Numbered from the stretch's first letter, positions 36,411 through 45,308 are shown. The stretch: 52,837 nucleotides of DNA from Pelomonas sp046294815 (GCA_046294815.1 JBKBOJ010000009.1:1-52837), one strand, 5' to 3'. Program-made: numbers and translations. Notes: generated by a model not told the origin, from the letters alone.

Positions 36411-37448
36411 ATGAACTTTGTCCGCGTCAGCCAGTCCCTCGCCCTCGTTGCCGGCCTCGTCGGCGCCCAATTGGCCTTTGCGCAGGACGTGACCGGCGCC
36501 GGCGCGACCTTCCCGGCCCCGATTTATGCCAAGTGGGCCGATGCCTACAACAAGGCCACCGGTTCTCGCATCAACTACCAGTCGGTCGGTTCCGGTGCCG
36601 GCATCCGCCAGATCAAGGCCAAGACGGTTGACTTTGGCGCGTCCGACATGCCGTTGAAGGATGAGGAGCTGGCCAAGGATGGTCTGCTGCAGTTCCCCAC
36701 GGTCATCGGCGGCGTCGTGCCCGTGATCAACATCAAGGGCGTGGCCCCGGGCCAGCTGAAGCTGACTGGCGCGGTTCTGGCCGACATCTACCTGGGCAAG
36801 ATCACCAAGTGGAATGACGCGGCCATCACGGCGCTGAATCCGGGCGTCGCGCTGCCAGACGCCGCCATCGCGCCGGTTGCGCGCGCCGACGGTTCGGGCA
36901 CCACCTTCGTCTTCACGAACTATCTGTCCAAGGTCAGCGAGGCCTGGAAGACCCAGGTCGGTGAGGGCACGGCGGTCAAGTGGCCGGCCGGTACGGCCGG
37001 CAAGGGCAACGAGGGTGTGGCCGCCTTCGTGCAGCGTCTGCCGAACTCCATTGGCTACGTGGAGTACGCCTATGTGAAGCAGAACAAGATGAACTTCGTG
37101 CAGATGAAGAACCGCGACGGCCAGTGGGTCAGCCCCAGCGACGACGCGTTCAAGGCCGCCGCGGCCAGTGCGGACTGGTCCAAGACGTTCTACCAGATCA
37201 CGACCGATCAGCCCGGCAAGACCGCGTGGCCGCTGAGCAACCCGACCTACATCCTGATGTACAAGTCGCAGGACAAGCCTGCCAACGCCGCTGCCGCGCT
37301 GAAGTTCTTTGACTGGGCCTATAGCAACGGCGACAAGATCGCCGATGAGCTGGACTACGTGCCTCTGCCTGCCAGCGTCAAGGACCTGGTGCGCAAGCAT
37401 TGGGCCCAGATCAAGGACGCTGCCGGCAAGCCGATTGCCTACAAGTAA
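36411..37448 (+). CDS. pstS: Phosphate ABC transporter substrate-binding protein PstS
   Basis: Periplasmic high-affinity phosphate-binding protein. The 345 aa have a signal peptide (about 1-24, ending AFA before QDV). The mature start is VTGAGATFPAPIYAKWADAY, with phosphate-contacting segments VGSGAGIRQIKAKTVDFGASDMPL and RADGSGTTFVFTNYL. The start was chosen at the signal peptide; no strong Shine-Dalgarno is seen. It is first in the operon, preceded by a PHO box and followed by a small hairpin that may keep pstS expression above pstCAB. Confidence 0.96.
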   Translation: MNFVRVSQSLALVAGLVGAQLAFAQDVTGAGATFPAPIYAKWADAYNKATGSRINYQSVGSGAGIRQIKAKTVDFGASDMPLKDEELAKDGLLQFPTVIGGVVPVINIKGVAPGQLKLTGAVLADIYLGKITKWNDAAITALNPGVALPDAAIAPVARADGSGTTFVFTNYLSKVSEAWKTQVGEGTAVKWPAGTAGKGNEGVAAFVQRLPNSIGYVEYAYVKQNKMNFVQMKNRDGQWVSPSDDAFKAAAASADWSKTFYQITTDQPGKTAWPLSNPTYILMYKSQDKPANAAAALKFFDWAYSNGDKIADELDYVPLPASVKDLVRKHWAQIKDAAGKPIAYK

Positions 37449-37470
37449 TTGATTGGGCGTTGCGGCGGGC

Positions 37471-37490
37471 CCGGCAGTTTGCCGGTCTTT
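37471..37490 (+). terminator. Weak hairpin between pstS and pstC, candidate attenuator
   Basis: CCGGCA-GTT-TGCCGG is followed by TCTTTGCC. The short stem and interrupted T-run suggest partial termination or 3'-end protection of pstS mRNA. This would fit the usual excess of binding protein over permease. Confidence 0.4.
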
Positions 37491-37510
37491 GCCTCTTCCG
37501 ATGCGCCCGT

Positions 37511-38563
37511 ATGCATACGACCCGCGGAGGTTTCTTGGCTGCCATCTTTCCTGCCGACAGCGCCGGCGCCGACCGGAGCGAGCCTCAGCAGCGCAGTGCG
37601 CCGCTGAGCCCCCAACCTCAGCGCCGCCGTGTGGCCCCCTGGGCTGACACGTTGTTTGCCGCGTTGGCGCAGGGCGCGGCGTGGCTGACGCTGCTGCTGA
37701 TGGTGGGCATCCTCGGGGCGTTGCTCATCGGCGCCGCACCGGCGCTGGAGGCCTTCGGTCTGGGCTTTTTGACCAGCGCCGAATGGGACCCTGTGCAGGA
37801 GAAGTTCGGCGGCCTGGTGATGATCTACGGCACGCTGGCCAGCTCGTTCATCGCGCTGATCATTGCGGTGCCGGTGAGCTTGGGCATCGCCATCTTCCTG
37901 ACCGAGCTTTCGCCCGGCTGGCTCAAGCGCCCGCTTGGCATTGCCATCGAACTGTTGGCCGCCGTGCCCTCCATCGTCTACGGCATGTGGGGTCTGCTGG
38001 TGTTCGGCCCCATCCTGGCCACCTATGTGCAGCAGCCGCTGCAGGCCGCGTTCTCCGGCGTGCCCTACATCGGCGCCTTGTTCACCGGCCCGCCGGTGGG
38101 CATCGGCATCCTGTCCGCCGGCATCATCCTGGCGATCATGATCATTCCCTTCATCGCGTCGGTGATGCGTGACGTGTTTGAGGTCACGCCGCCCATGCTG
38201 AAGGAGTCCGCCTATGGGCTGGGCGCCACGACCTGGGAGGTCGTCTCCAAGGTGGTGCTGCCCTACACCAAGACCGGCGTGGTGGGCGGCATCATGCTGG
38301 GCCTGGGGCGGGCACTCGGCGAGACGATGGCGGTCACCTTTGTCATCGGCAACATGAACCAGTTGAACTCGTTGTCCGTCTTTGAGGCTGCCAACAGCAT
38401 CACATCCACGCTGGCCAACGAGTTCGCCGAGGCCGCTGAAGGCCTGCACCAGGCCTCGCTGATGTACCTGGGCCTGGTGCTGTTCCTCATCACCTTCGTT
38501 GTGCTGAGCATCTCCAAGCTGCTGCTGATCCGGCTGAAGAAGAACGAAGGAGCGCGTTCATGA
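37511..38563 (+). CDS. pstC: Phosphate ABC transporter permease PstC
   Basis: Inner membrane subunit of the Pst phosphate importer. The 350 aa have a hydrophilic N-terminus (about 45 residues) and six helices. The permease EAA-type loop is KESAYGLGATTWEVVSKVVLPYTKTGVVGGIMLGLGRALGETMAVT. The start is uncertain: ATG 37511 has no Shine-Dalgarno, while an in-frame TTG at 37535 has GGAGG 4 nt upstream. The stop overlaps the pstA start (ATGA, 38560-38563). Confidence 0.94.
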   Translation: MHTTRGGFLAAIFPADSAGADRSEPQQRSAPLSPQPQRRRVAPWADTLFAALAQGAAWLTLLLMVGILGALLIGAAPALEAFGLGFLTSAEWDPVQEKFGGLVMIYGTLASSFIALIIAVPVSLGIAIFLTELSPGWLKRPLGIAIELLAAVPSIVYGMWGLLVFGPILATYVQQPLQAAFSGVPYIGALFTGPPVGIGILSAGIILAIMIIPFIASVMRDVFEVTPPMLKESAYGLGATTWEVVSKVVLPYTKTGVVGGIMLGLGRALGETMAVTFVIGNMNQLNSLSVFEAANSITSTLANEFAEAAEGLHQASLMYLGLVLFLITFVVLSISKLLLIRLKKNEGARS

Positions 38564-39423
38564 GCTCTACCCGCGACGCCCGCCGCCTGGCGATGCACCG
38601 CAAGCGCAAGCGCACCAATGCCGTCGCGCTGACGCTGTCCCTCGGCGCGATGGCCTTCGGCGTGTTCTGGCTGATCTGGATCCTGTTCGAGACCATCTAT
38701 CAGGGCATCGGTGGACTGAACTGGGCGACGCTGACGGAGATGACGCCGCCGCCGCAGGGCGAGGGCGGTGGCCTGGCCAATGCCATCTTCGGCAGTTTCG
38801 TCATGGTGGGCTTGGCGACCCTGGTGGGCACGCCGGTGGGCATCCTGGCCGGCGTTTATCTCGCCGAGTACGGCCAGAAGACCTGGCTGGGTGCGGCGGT
38901 GCGCTTCATCAACGACATCCTGCTGTCGGCGCCGTCCATCGTCGTGGGGCTGTTCGTCTACGCCGTGGTGGTGGCCAAGCTGAAGAGCTTCTCCGGGATG
39001 GCTGGCATGCTGGCGCTGGCTCTGCTGGTCATTCCGGTTGTCATCCGCACGACCGAGAACATGCTGAGCCTGGTGCCCAACGCCTTGCGCGAGGCGGCCT
39101 ATGCGCTGGGCACGCCCAAGTGGAAGGTCATCATCGGCATCACGCTCAAGGCGGCCCGTGCTGGCGTCATCACCGGCATCCTGCTGGCGCTGGCGCGCGT
39201 ATCGGGCGAGACCGCGCCGCTGCTGTTCACCGCGCTGTCCAACCAGTTCTGGACCAGCGACCTCAGCTCGCCGATGGCCAGCCTGCCGGTCACCATCTTC
39301 AAGTTCGCAATGAGCCCCTACGAAAACTGGCAGAAGCTGGCCTGGGCTGGCGTCTTCCTGATCACGGTGGGCGTGCTCTTGCTGAACATCCTGGCCCGCG
39401 TGCTCTTCAAGAACAAACACTAA
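38560..39423 (+). CDS. pstA: Phosphate ABC transporter permease PstA
   Basis: Second permease subunit of the Pst importer, 287 aa, with six helices. The N-terminus is basic (RDARRLAMHRKRKR). The conserved cytoplasmic loop is NALREAAYALGTPKWKVIIGITLKAARAGVITGILLALARVSGETAPLLFTA. It starts inside the pstC stop (ATGA), and pstB follows after 12 bp with AAGGA. Confidence 0.96.
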   Translation: MSSTRDARRLAMHRKRKRTNAVALTLSLGAMAFGVFWLIWILFETIYQGIGGLNWATLTEMTPPPQGEGGGLANAIFGSFVMVGLATLVGTPVGILAGVYLAEYGQKTWLGAAVRFINDILLSAPSIVVGLFVYAVVVAKLKSFSGMAGMLALALLVIPVVIRTTENMLSLVPNALREAAYALGTPKWKVIIGITLKAARAGVITGILLALARVSGETAPLLFTALSNQFWTSDLSSPMASLPVTIFKFAMSPYENWQKLAWAGVFLITVGVLLLNILARVLFKNKH

Positions 39424-39435
39424 GGACCCGATCTC

Positions 39436-40221
39436 ATGGACGCCAAGATCGAAACCTCGTTGAGCGAGCGTGCCAAGCTGTCGGTGCGCAACCTGAACTT
39501 CTACTACGGCAACTTCCACGCGCTGAAGAACATCAACCTCGACATTCCCGAAAAGAAGGTCACCGCTTTCATCGGTCCGTCGGGCTGCGGCAAGAGCACG
39601 CTGCTGCGCACGCTCAACCGCATGTTCGAGCTCTATCCCGAGCAGCGCGCCGAGGGCCAGATCCTGCTGGATGGCGAGGACATCTTGTCCAGCAAGGACG
39701 ACGTCTCGCTGATCCGCGCCAAGGTCGGCATGGTGTTCCAGAAGCCCACGCCCTTCCCGATGTCCATCTACGACAACATCGCTTTCGGCGTGCGCCTGTT
39801 CGAGACGCTGCCGCGCGTGGAGATGGATGAGCGCGTGGAATGGGCGCTGAAGAAGGCGGCCCTGTGGACCGAGGTCAAGGACAAGCTCAACCAGAGCGGC
39901 GCCGGCCTCTCCGGAGGTCAGCAGCAGCGGCTGTGCATTGCGCGCGGCATCGCGATCAAGCCCGAGGTGCTGCTGCTCGACGAGCCCTGCTCGGCGCTGG
40001 ATCCGATCTCCACCGGCAAGATCGAGGAACTCATCCACGAACTGAAGACCGACTACACGGTGGCCATCGTGACCCACAACATGCAACAGGCCGCGCGGTG
40101 CTCGGACTACACGGCCTACATGTATCTGGGCGACCTGATCGAGTTCGGCCCGACGGCCGAGCTCTTCATGAAGCCCAAGCGCAAGGACACCGAGGACTAC
40201 ATCACTGGGAGGTTCGGATGA
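39436..40221 (+). CDS. pstB: Phosphate ABC transporter ATP-binding protein PstB
   Basis: ATPase of the Pst importer, 261 aa. Walker A is GPSGCGKST (47-55), the Q-loop is VFQKPTPFPMSIYDN, the ABC signature is LSGGQQQR, and Walker B is VLLLDEPCSALDP. The H-loop is VTHNMQQAARC. It ends DTEDYITGRFG, the normal family C-terminus. The last codons (ACT GGG AGG TTC GGA) are unusual for this genome and create a GGGAGG Shine-Dalgarno for a micro-ORF starting at 40218 over the stop codon. Confidence 0.97.
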   Translation: MDAKIETSLSERAKLSVRNLNFYYGNFHALKNINLDIPEKKVTAFIGPSGCGKSTLLRTLNRMFELYPEQRAEGQILLDGEDILSSKDDVSLIRAKVGMVFQKPTPFPMSIYDNIAFGVRLFETLPRVEMDERVEWALKKAALWTEVKDKLNQSGAGLSGGQQQRLCIARGIAIKPEVLLLDEPCSALDPISTGKIEELIHELKTDYTVAIVTHNMQQAARCSDYTAYMYLGDLIEFGPTAELFMKPKRKDTEDYITGRFG

Positions 40222-40298
40222 ACCAAGCAGCGATGAAGCGCTGCTCGCTGACTTCGCGCAGCAGCCGCAACCACCCCATCACCGGCCGTTTCGGCTAA
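40218..40298 (+). CDS. Micro-ORF between pstB and phoU repeating the PstB C-terminus
   Basis: A 26-residue basic peptide, starting MNQAAMKRCS and ending RNHPITGRFG. The ATG overlaps the pstB TGA (ATGA). GGGAGG (40207-40212, inside pstB) lies 5 nt upstream, an ideal Shine-Dalgarno. The last six residues ITGRFG equal those of PstB, but four of the six codons differ, always synonymously. The TAA is followed by AGGAGG and phoU. It may be a coupled small protein, a remnant of a pstB 3'-end duplication, or the reading frame of a -1 frameshifted PstB extension. Translation is inferred, not proven. Confidence 0.45.
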   Translation: MNQAAMKRCSLTSRSSRNHPITGRFG

Positions 40299-40308
40299 GG
40301 AGGACGGC

Positions 40309-41016
40309 ATGACCGACAAGCATCTCTCGACCCAGTTCGACGCCGAGCTCAGCGCGATCTCGACCCGCGTGCTGGAGATGGGTGGCCTGGTGGAAGCCCA
40401 GGTGGCCCAGGCCGTGCAGGCGTTGAGTGACTTCTCGGCCGAGTCGGCCGACGAGGTGTTGGCCCGCGAAGGCCGCGTCAACGCGATGGAGATCGAGATC
40501 GACCACGATCTCTCTAGCATCATCGCGCGCCGCCAGCCGACGGCCCGCGACCTGCGGCTGCTGATCGCGGTGTCAAAGACCATCGCCAACCTGGAGCGCG
40601 TGGGCGATGAGGCAGCGCGCATCGCGCGCACCGTGCAGCACCTGGTGGCCAGCGGTGTGTCGAGCCGGATGCGCGTGCCGATGTCGGACCTGGGCTTCGA
40701 GGCCGAGCTGGCGACCAGCCAGCTGCGCAAGGCGCTGGACTCTTTCGCCCGCCTGGACGTGGAGCGCGCGCTGGATGTGCTCAAGCATGACGATGAGATC
40801 GACAAGGAGTTCGACGGCCTGCTGCGCAAGCTCATCACCTACATGATGGAAGACCCGCGCACCATCTCCTCCTCCATCGACCTGGTCTTCGTCGCCAAGG
40901 CCATCGAGCGCGTGGGCGACCATGCCAAGAACCTGGCCGAGGTGGTGATTTACGTGGTCAAGGGCATGGACGTGCGCCACAACACGCCCGAGGCCGTCGA
41001 GACCATGGTCCGGTAA
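40309..41016 (+). CDS. phoU: Phosphate signalling complex protein PhoU
   Basis: Cytoplasmic regulator linking the Pst transporter to PhoR, keeping the Pho regulon off when phosphate is plentiful. The 235 aa form two three-helix bundles (about 10-115 and 120-225), each with a metal-binding acidic pattern (ERVGDEAARIAR and ERVGDHAKNLAE). AAGGAGG precedes the ATG. Between phoU and phoB (41017-41136) two short hairpins, GCCCC/GGGGC at 41043-41057 and CCGGC/GCCGG at 41070-41082, are present without U-tracts. Confidence 0.96.
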   Translation: MTDKHLSTQFDAELSAISTRVLEMGGLVEAQVAQAVQALSDFSAESADEVLAREGRVNAMEIEIDHDLSSIIARRQPTARDLRLLIAVSKTIANLERVGDEAARIARTVQHLVASGVSSRMRVPMSDLGFEAELATSQLRKALDSFARLDVERALDVLKHDDEIDKEFDGLLRKLITYMMEDPRTISSSIDLVFVAKAIERVGDHAKNLAEVVIYVVKGMDVRHNTPEAVETMVR

Positions 41017-41136
41017 TCGCCCGCCGCCTACCGGTTTCGCCGGCCCCTAGATGGGGCGCCGCTGGTGGCCCGGCAAAGCCGGCGCCATGGTGGTCGCGTG
41101 GGAATGCACTAGACGCTGGACCCAGAAAGCCTTTTC

Positions 41137-41838
41137 ATGAGTCGAATCCTTGTCGTTGAAGACGAATCGGCCATCGCCGAACTGATCTCCATCAACCTGC
41201 GCCATGCGGGCTTCGAGGTCACGCTGGCGGGCAGCGCCAGCCAGGCGCAGTACGAGGTGGACCGCGTGCTGCCCGACCTGGTGGTGTTGGACTGGATGCT
41301 GCCGGGTCAGAGCGGCGTGGCGCTGGCGCGGCAATGGCGTGGCAGCGCGCGCACCAGGGAGTTGCCCATCATCATGCTGACGGCGCGCGCCGACGAGGGT
41401 GACAAGATCGCCGGACTGGACGCCGGGGCTGACGACTACGTCACCAAGCCCTTTTCCTCCAACGAGCTGCTGGCTCGCATCCGTGCCGTGCTGCGCCGCA
41501 AGGCGCCCGAGGCGCTGGACAGCGTGGTGGAGGTCGGCCCTCTGCTGCTGGATCCGGGCACCCGCCGCGTCAGCCGTGACGGTGTGGAGGTCAAGCTGGG
41601 CCCCACCGAGTTCCGCCTGTTGCATTTCCTGATGACCCATCCGGAGCGCGTGCATAGCCGCTCGCAGCTGCTGGACCGCGTCTGGGGCGACCATGTCTTC
41701 ATCGAGGAGCGCACCATCGACGTCCATGTCAAGCGACTGCGCGAGGCGCTGCAGCGCGTGCAGTGCGAGCGCATGATCGAGACTGTGCGCGGCGCGGGCT
41801 ACCGCCTGACCCAGCAGAGCAGAGTCCTGTCCGCCTGA
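41137..41838 (+). CDS. phoB: Phosphate regulon response regulator PhoB
   Basis: OmpR-type activator that binds PHO boxes. The 233 aa have a receiver domain with E8/D9/E10 and phosphoacceptor Asp52 in VVLDWMLPG, TAR and Lys in VTKPFS. The winged helix (about 130-228) has KLGPTEFRLLHFLMTHPERVHSRSQLLDRVWG and ERTIDVHVKRLREAL. The PHO box at 36339 is its expected target. phoR follows 16 bp downstream. Confidence 0.97.
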   Translation: MSRILVVEDESAIAELISINLRHAGFEVTLAGSASQAQYEVDRVLPDLVVLDWMLPGQSGVALARQWRGSARTRELPIIMLTARADEGDKIAGLDAGADDYVTKPFSSNELLARIRAVLRRKAPEALDSVVEVGPLLLDPGTRRVSRDGVEVKLGPTEFRLLHFLMTHPERVHSRSQLLDRVWGDHVFIEERTIDVHVKRLREALQRVQCERMIETVRGAGYRLTQQSRVLSA

Positions 41839-41854
41839 GTGCGGTTGCGTTTTT

Positions 41855-43222
41855 ATGTCCTGGTTTCTGCCGCGACTCCTGCTGGCCCTGGCGGCCGTGC
41901 TGCTGGGTTTCGTTGTCGGTGCGGCGGTGCGCGCGCTGACCGGCGTCGACGCGCTGGGGCTCGGGCTGGGCGTGACCGCCGGCGTGTGTGTGCCGCTGCT
42001 GGTCGATGCGCTGCGCGCTTCCCGCCTGCTGGAGTGGCTGCGCGGCAAGCAACTGGACAATGCACCGCGCGATACCGGCCTGTGGGGCGAACTGGGCTAC
42101 CGCATCGAGCGCGCCTTGCGCGACCGTGAGAACACCATCAGCCGCGAGCGCCTGGCGCTGGAGCAGTTCCTCTCTGCCATCGAGGCCTCGCCCAATGGCG
42201 TGCTGATGCTAGACGAGCAGGAGCACATCCTGTGGTGCAACCGGGTTGCGGCCGACCATTTTGCGCTGGACCCCAAGCGCGACCTGCGTCAGCGCATCAC
42301 CAACCTCGTGCGGGCACCGGCCTTCGTCGCCTACCTGCAGGCCGGGCGTTATGCGGAGCCGCTGATCCTTGGCAACAACCGTGGGCCGTGCACCTTGTCC
42401 ATTGCCGTGCGCGAGTACGGCGAGGGCCGGCGGCTGGTGTTGTCGCAGGATATTACGGAGCGCGTGCGCAACGAGGGCATGCGGCGCGACTTCGTTGCCA
42501 ACGTGTCCCACGAGATCCGCACACCGCTGACCGTGCTGGCCGGCTTCATCGAAACGATGCAGCAACTGCGCCTGACCGACGTCGAGCGCGAACGCGTGCT
42601 GACGCTGATGGGCCAGCAGACCCAGCGCATGCAGACGCTGGTGGCCGATCTGCTGACGCTGGCCCAGCTGGAGGGCAGTCCGAGGCCGGCGTCGGACCGC
42701 TGGGTGAGCCTGGATGGACTGCTGCTGCGCGTCGCGGCCGATGCGGAAGTGTTGTCGGCGGGCCGCCACAAGCTGCAGCTCAAGCCGCATACCGGCGTCG
42801 AGGTGGCCGGCGTCGAGAGCGAGCTGCTCAGCGCCGTGGCCAACCTCGTCAGCAACGCCGTGCGCTACACGCCAGAGGGCGGCAGCATCGAGATCGCCTG
42901 GCGGCTGTCGGAGGACGGCAGCGGCGAGCTGACCGTCATCGACGACGGCCCGGGCATCGCGCGCGAACACATCGCGCGGCTGACGGAACGCTTCTATCGC
43001 GTCGACGGCAGCCGCTCGCGCGACACCGGCGGCACGGGCCTGGGGCTGTCCATCGTCAAGCATGTGATGCAGCGCCATGGCGGCGAGCTGCTGATCCAGA
43101 GCGAGGTCGGCAAGGGCTCGCGCTTCCGCCTCGTGCTGCCGGCCGCCCGGGTGCGCCACAGCAGCGACGCGGCGCTGGGCGACGAAGCCGCGTTTGGCGC
43201 TTCCGGGGTGGCCGGCTACTGA
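41855..43222 (+). CDS. phoR: Phosphate regulon sensor histidine kinase PhoR
   Basis: Inner membrane kinase phosphorylating PhoB under phosphate limitation. The 455 aa have two N-terminal helices (about 6-26 and 37-52) with almost no periplasmic loop, as in E. coli PhoR. A PAS domain (about 105-200) and HisKA with His219 in FVANVSHEIRTPLTVLAGF follow. The HATPase has the N box NLVSNAVRYTPEGG, G1 DDGPGIA and G2 GTGLGLSIVKH. No Shine-Dalgarno is obvious. The gene overlaps the convergent membrane protein gene by 7 nt. Confidence 0.96.
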   Translation: MSWFLPRLLLALAAVLLGFVVGAAVRALTGVDALGLGLGVTAGVCVPLLVDALRASRLLEWLRGKQLDNAPRDTGLWGELGYRIERALRDRENTISRERLALEQFLSAIEASPNGVLMLDEQEHILWCNRVAADHFALDPKRDLRQRITNLVRAPAFVAYLQAGRYAEPLILGNNRGPCTLSIAVREYGEGRRLVLSQDITERVRNEGMRRDFVANVSHEIRTPLTVLAGFIETMQQLRLTDVERERVLTLMGQQTQRMQTLVADLLTLAQLEGSPRPASDRWVSLDGLLLRVAADAEVLSAGRHKLQLKPHTGVEVAGVESELLSAVANLVSNAVRYTPEGGSIEIAWRLSEDGSGELTVIDDGPGIAREHIARLTERFYRVDGSRSRDTGGTGLGLSIVKHVMQRHGGELLIQSEVGKGSRFRLVLPAARVRHSSDAALGDEAAFGASGVAGY

Positions 43223-44856
43223 CGTTGCAGCAGCACCAGGCCGGCGCTGCCGCTGCGGTCCGTGGGGCGGCGCACCTGGGCGATGACCTGCCAGCCGGGT
43301 GGCACGCTCTGGCCAGCGGACAGCACGGCATACGGACAGGTCGTGCCCTCCAGCGTGCCGCGGCCCTGCACCTGCCAGCCGCCATGCCACTCCAGCGCCG
43401 CCAGCGTGGGCAGGCTCTGGCCGGGCGCAGCCAGACAGCGGGCGTTGGCGGGCAGGTGGGCCTTGATGCGCGACACCAGCGGCTGCAGGCTGCGCGCATA
43501 GTCCAGCGGCGGCAGCAGCAGCGTCATGATCAGCAGCCAGGCCAGCGCGACGCCTCCGGCTGGCAAGGCCATGCTCTTCCATAGTGCATGGCGGTGCCGG
43601 GCGGTGCGCCAGCGTACCAGCGCCAGCCAGGCGCCCGTGGCCGCCACCGCCATCACCAGCGCAACCAGGCTGAACTTGGGTTCGAAGCCCTCGGCCAGCT
43701 TGTTCAAGTTGGCCAGCGGGCGCGCCGGCCAGCCCGTGTGCATGGAAAGGTAGTAGATCCAGCCGAACAGTGCCAGCGCCGTGAAGATGAACAGACAGAA
43801 CCAGTCCACTGCCGCCGAGATGCTGCGGCTCAGCGTCGGCAGCGCGAACGCGGCGAGGATGGCCATGGGCGGCAGCGCGAGCAGCAGTGCACTGTCCGCG
43901 CCGTCCATCGCGACACAGGCGACCAGCGGCACCAGCATCGCCATGGTTGGCACGGCGATGTGGCGACGCAGGCCGTGATGGCGCCAGCGCCACAGCGTCC
44001 ACAGCGCCAGCGGGCCGGCCGGCCAGCAGAACCAGGCCAGCAGTCGCAGCAGCGAGCCGATGTCCAGCGTCGGCGCGACCCGCCAGGCCCAACCACGAAA
44101 CACCCAGGCCGCCAGTACCGCCAGCGCCAGCGAGCCCAGCAGCCACAGCCGAAGGCTCTTGGCCTCGTCATAGGCGGAGCGGTGGTTCAGCAGCACGCCC
44201 AGCAGGCCCAGCGCGCAGGCCACGGCGGGCGCGCCGCTGGCGGCCAGCGCAGGCAGCGCCAGCAGCACGGCGGCTCGCGCACGCCGCGGGCGGAACGGAG
44301 CCGCCGCCAGGCCGTACAGGTAAACCGATGCCGCCAGCAACTGCAGCAACTCGGGCGTGGTCTCATGGCCCAGGCGCAGCAGGCCCAGCGTGGCCATCAG
44401 CGCCAGCAGCGCGCCGTCGGCCAGTGCGCGTGCATAGTCCACCGCCTGGGCCTCACCGCCGAACGCGAATGCCACCGGCTGAGCGGCCTCGGTGCGCGCG
44501 AGATGGAAGCAGGCGTACCAGACCGCCACCAGCACGCCCACCAGCACCAGCGCATAGGGCAACCGGGCGGCGACCGGCTCGGCGAGGAAGGGCAGGGCCT
44601 TGATCGCCAAGGCACCCAGCCAATAGGGCAGGGGGCCGCCCTCGGCAGGAATGCCGGCGATGGCCGGCCGCCACCAGGGCGCGTCGCCGTGGGCGATGCT
44701 GGCCATGAAGCCAAAGGCCGTCAGGTCGGCATTGCGCCAGGGGTCGCGGCCAAAGACGCCGGGGATCACATAGGCCGCGCACAACAGCAGCAGCAGCACC
44801 CGGGGCAGGCGCTCGGCGTCACGCTCGGCAACGATGGCGGGGGTCGGGAGGTTCAC
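43216..44856 (-). CDS. Polytopic membrane protein, glycosyltransferase family 39/ArnT-like
   Basis: Large integral membrane protein of 546 aa (from GTG 44856) with about 11-12 hydrophobic helices. The N-terminal part has FGRDPWRNADLTAFGFMASIAHGD, like the Asp/Glu-containing first loop of GT-C (dolichyl-phosphate-mannose or ArnT-type) transferases. The C-terminal domain of about 130 residues (from ARSLQPLVSRIKAHLP) is soluble. A lipid-linked sugar donor and an envelope target are inferred from the fold only. GTG 44856 was chosen as start; a TTG at 44910 is also in frame, and neither has a strong Shine-Dalgarno. It is convergent with phoR. Confidence 0.72.
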   Translation of the reverse strand: MNLPTPAIVAERDAERLPRVLLLLLCAAYVIPGVFGRDPWRNADLTAFGFMASIAHGDAPWWRPAIAGIPAEGGPLPYWLGALAIKALPFLAEPVAARLPYALVLVGVLVAVWYACFHLARTEAAQPVAFAFGGEAQAVDYARALADGALLALMATLGLLRLGHETTPELLQLLAASVYLYGLAAAPFRPRRARAAVLLALPALAASGAPAVACALGLLGVLLNHRSAYDEAKSLRLWLLGSLALAVLAAWVFRGWAWRVAPTLDIGSLLRLLAWFCWPAGPLALWTLWRWRHHGLRRHIAVPTMAMLVPLVACVAMDGADSALLLALPPMAILAAFALPTLSRSISAAVDWFCLFIFTALALFGWIYYLSMHTGWPARPLANLNKLAEGFEPKFSLVALVMAVAATGAWLALVRWRTARHRHALWKSMALPAGGVALAWLLIMTLLLPPLDYARSLQPLVSRIKAHLPANARCLAAPGQSLPTLAALEWHGGWQVQGRGTLEGTTCPYAVLSAGQSVPPGWQVIAQVRRPTDRSGSAGLVLLQRQ

Positions 44857-44907
44857 ACGCGAAGTTCGATGGAGGCGGCCGGCATGATGCCGCCATTTGG
44901 CGAGGGG

Positions 44908-44937
44908 CAAAGAAAAAGGGCAGCGAAAGCTGCCCTT
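44908..44937 (-). terminator. Intrinsic terminator of rpmE2
   Basis: On the minus strand AAGGGCAGC-TTTC-GCTGCCCTT (9-bp perfect stem) is followed by TTTCTTT. It lies 34 bp after the L31 stop and upstream of the GT39-like gene, which would then need its own promoter. Confidence 0.85.
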
Positions 44938-44970
44938 GGACGTTGGTGCGGCGAAACAGCCGCCGCCGCA

Positions 44971-45228
44971 TCACTTCTTGATGCCGACGCGCGCGAACTT
45001 GTTGCGGAACTTCTCGACGCGACCGCCCAGGTTGTCCACGCTCTTCTGCGTGCCCGTGTAGAAGGGGTGCGACTCGCTGGTGGTTTCCAGCTTCACCAGC
45101 GGCAAGGTCTTGCCGTCGATCTCGATGGTTTCCTTGGTCTGCACGGTGGAACGCGTCACGAACTGGAAGCCGTTGGACTGGTCGACGAAAACGACGTCGC
45201 GGTAGTTGGGGTGAATGCCTTCTTTCAT
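44971..45228 (-). CDS. rpmE2: 50S ribosomal protein L31 type B
   Basis: Ribosomal protein of 85 aa starting MKEGIHPNYRDVVFVD, with ETTSESHPFYTGTQKSVDNLGGRVEKFRNKF. It has no cysteine, so it is the zinc-independent type (C- form) rather than the CxxC form. Such paralogues replace the zinc form under zinc limitation in some bacteria; here it may be the only copy. AGAGG precedes the ATG. A TACAAT element (45309-45314 on the minus strand) may be its -10, and an intrinsic terminator follows. Its position between rho and a GT39-like gene is usual for Burkholderiales. Confidence 0.96.
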   Translation of the reverse strand: MKEGIHPNYRDVVFVDQSNGFQFVTRSTVQTKETIEIDGKTLPLVKLETTSESHPFYTGTQKSVDNLGGRVEKFRNKFARVGIKK

Positions 45229-45308
45229 GGGAACCTCTTGGCTGGGTCGGGAGCCACGCTCAATGCCTTGGGCGCACTTTCCGGGGGTGTCTGGGCGGAA
45301 AACCCGGC

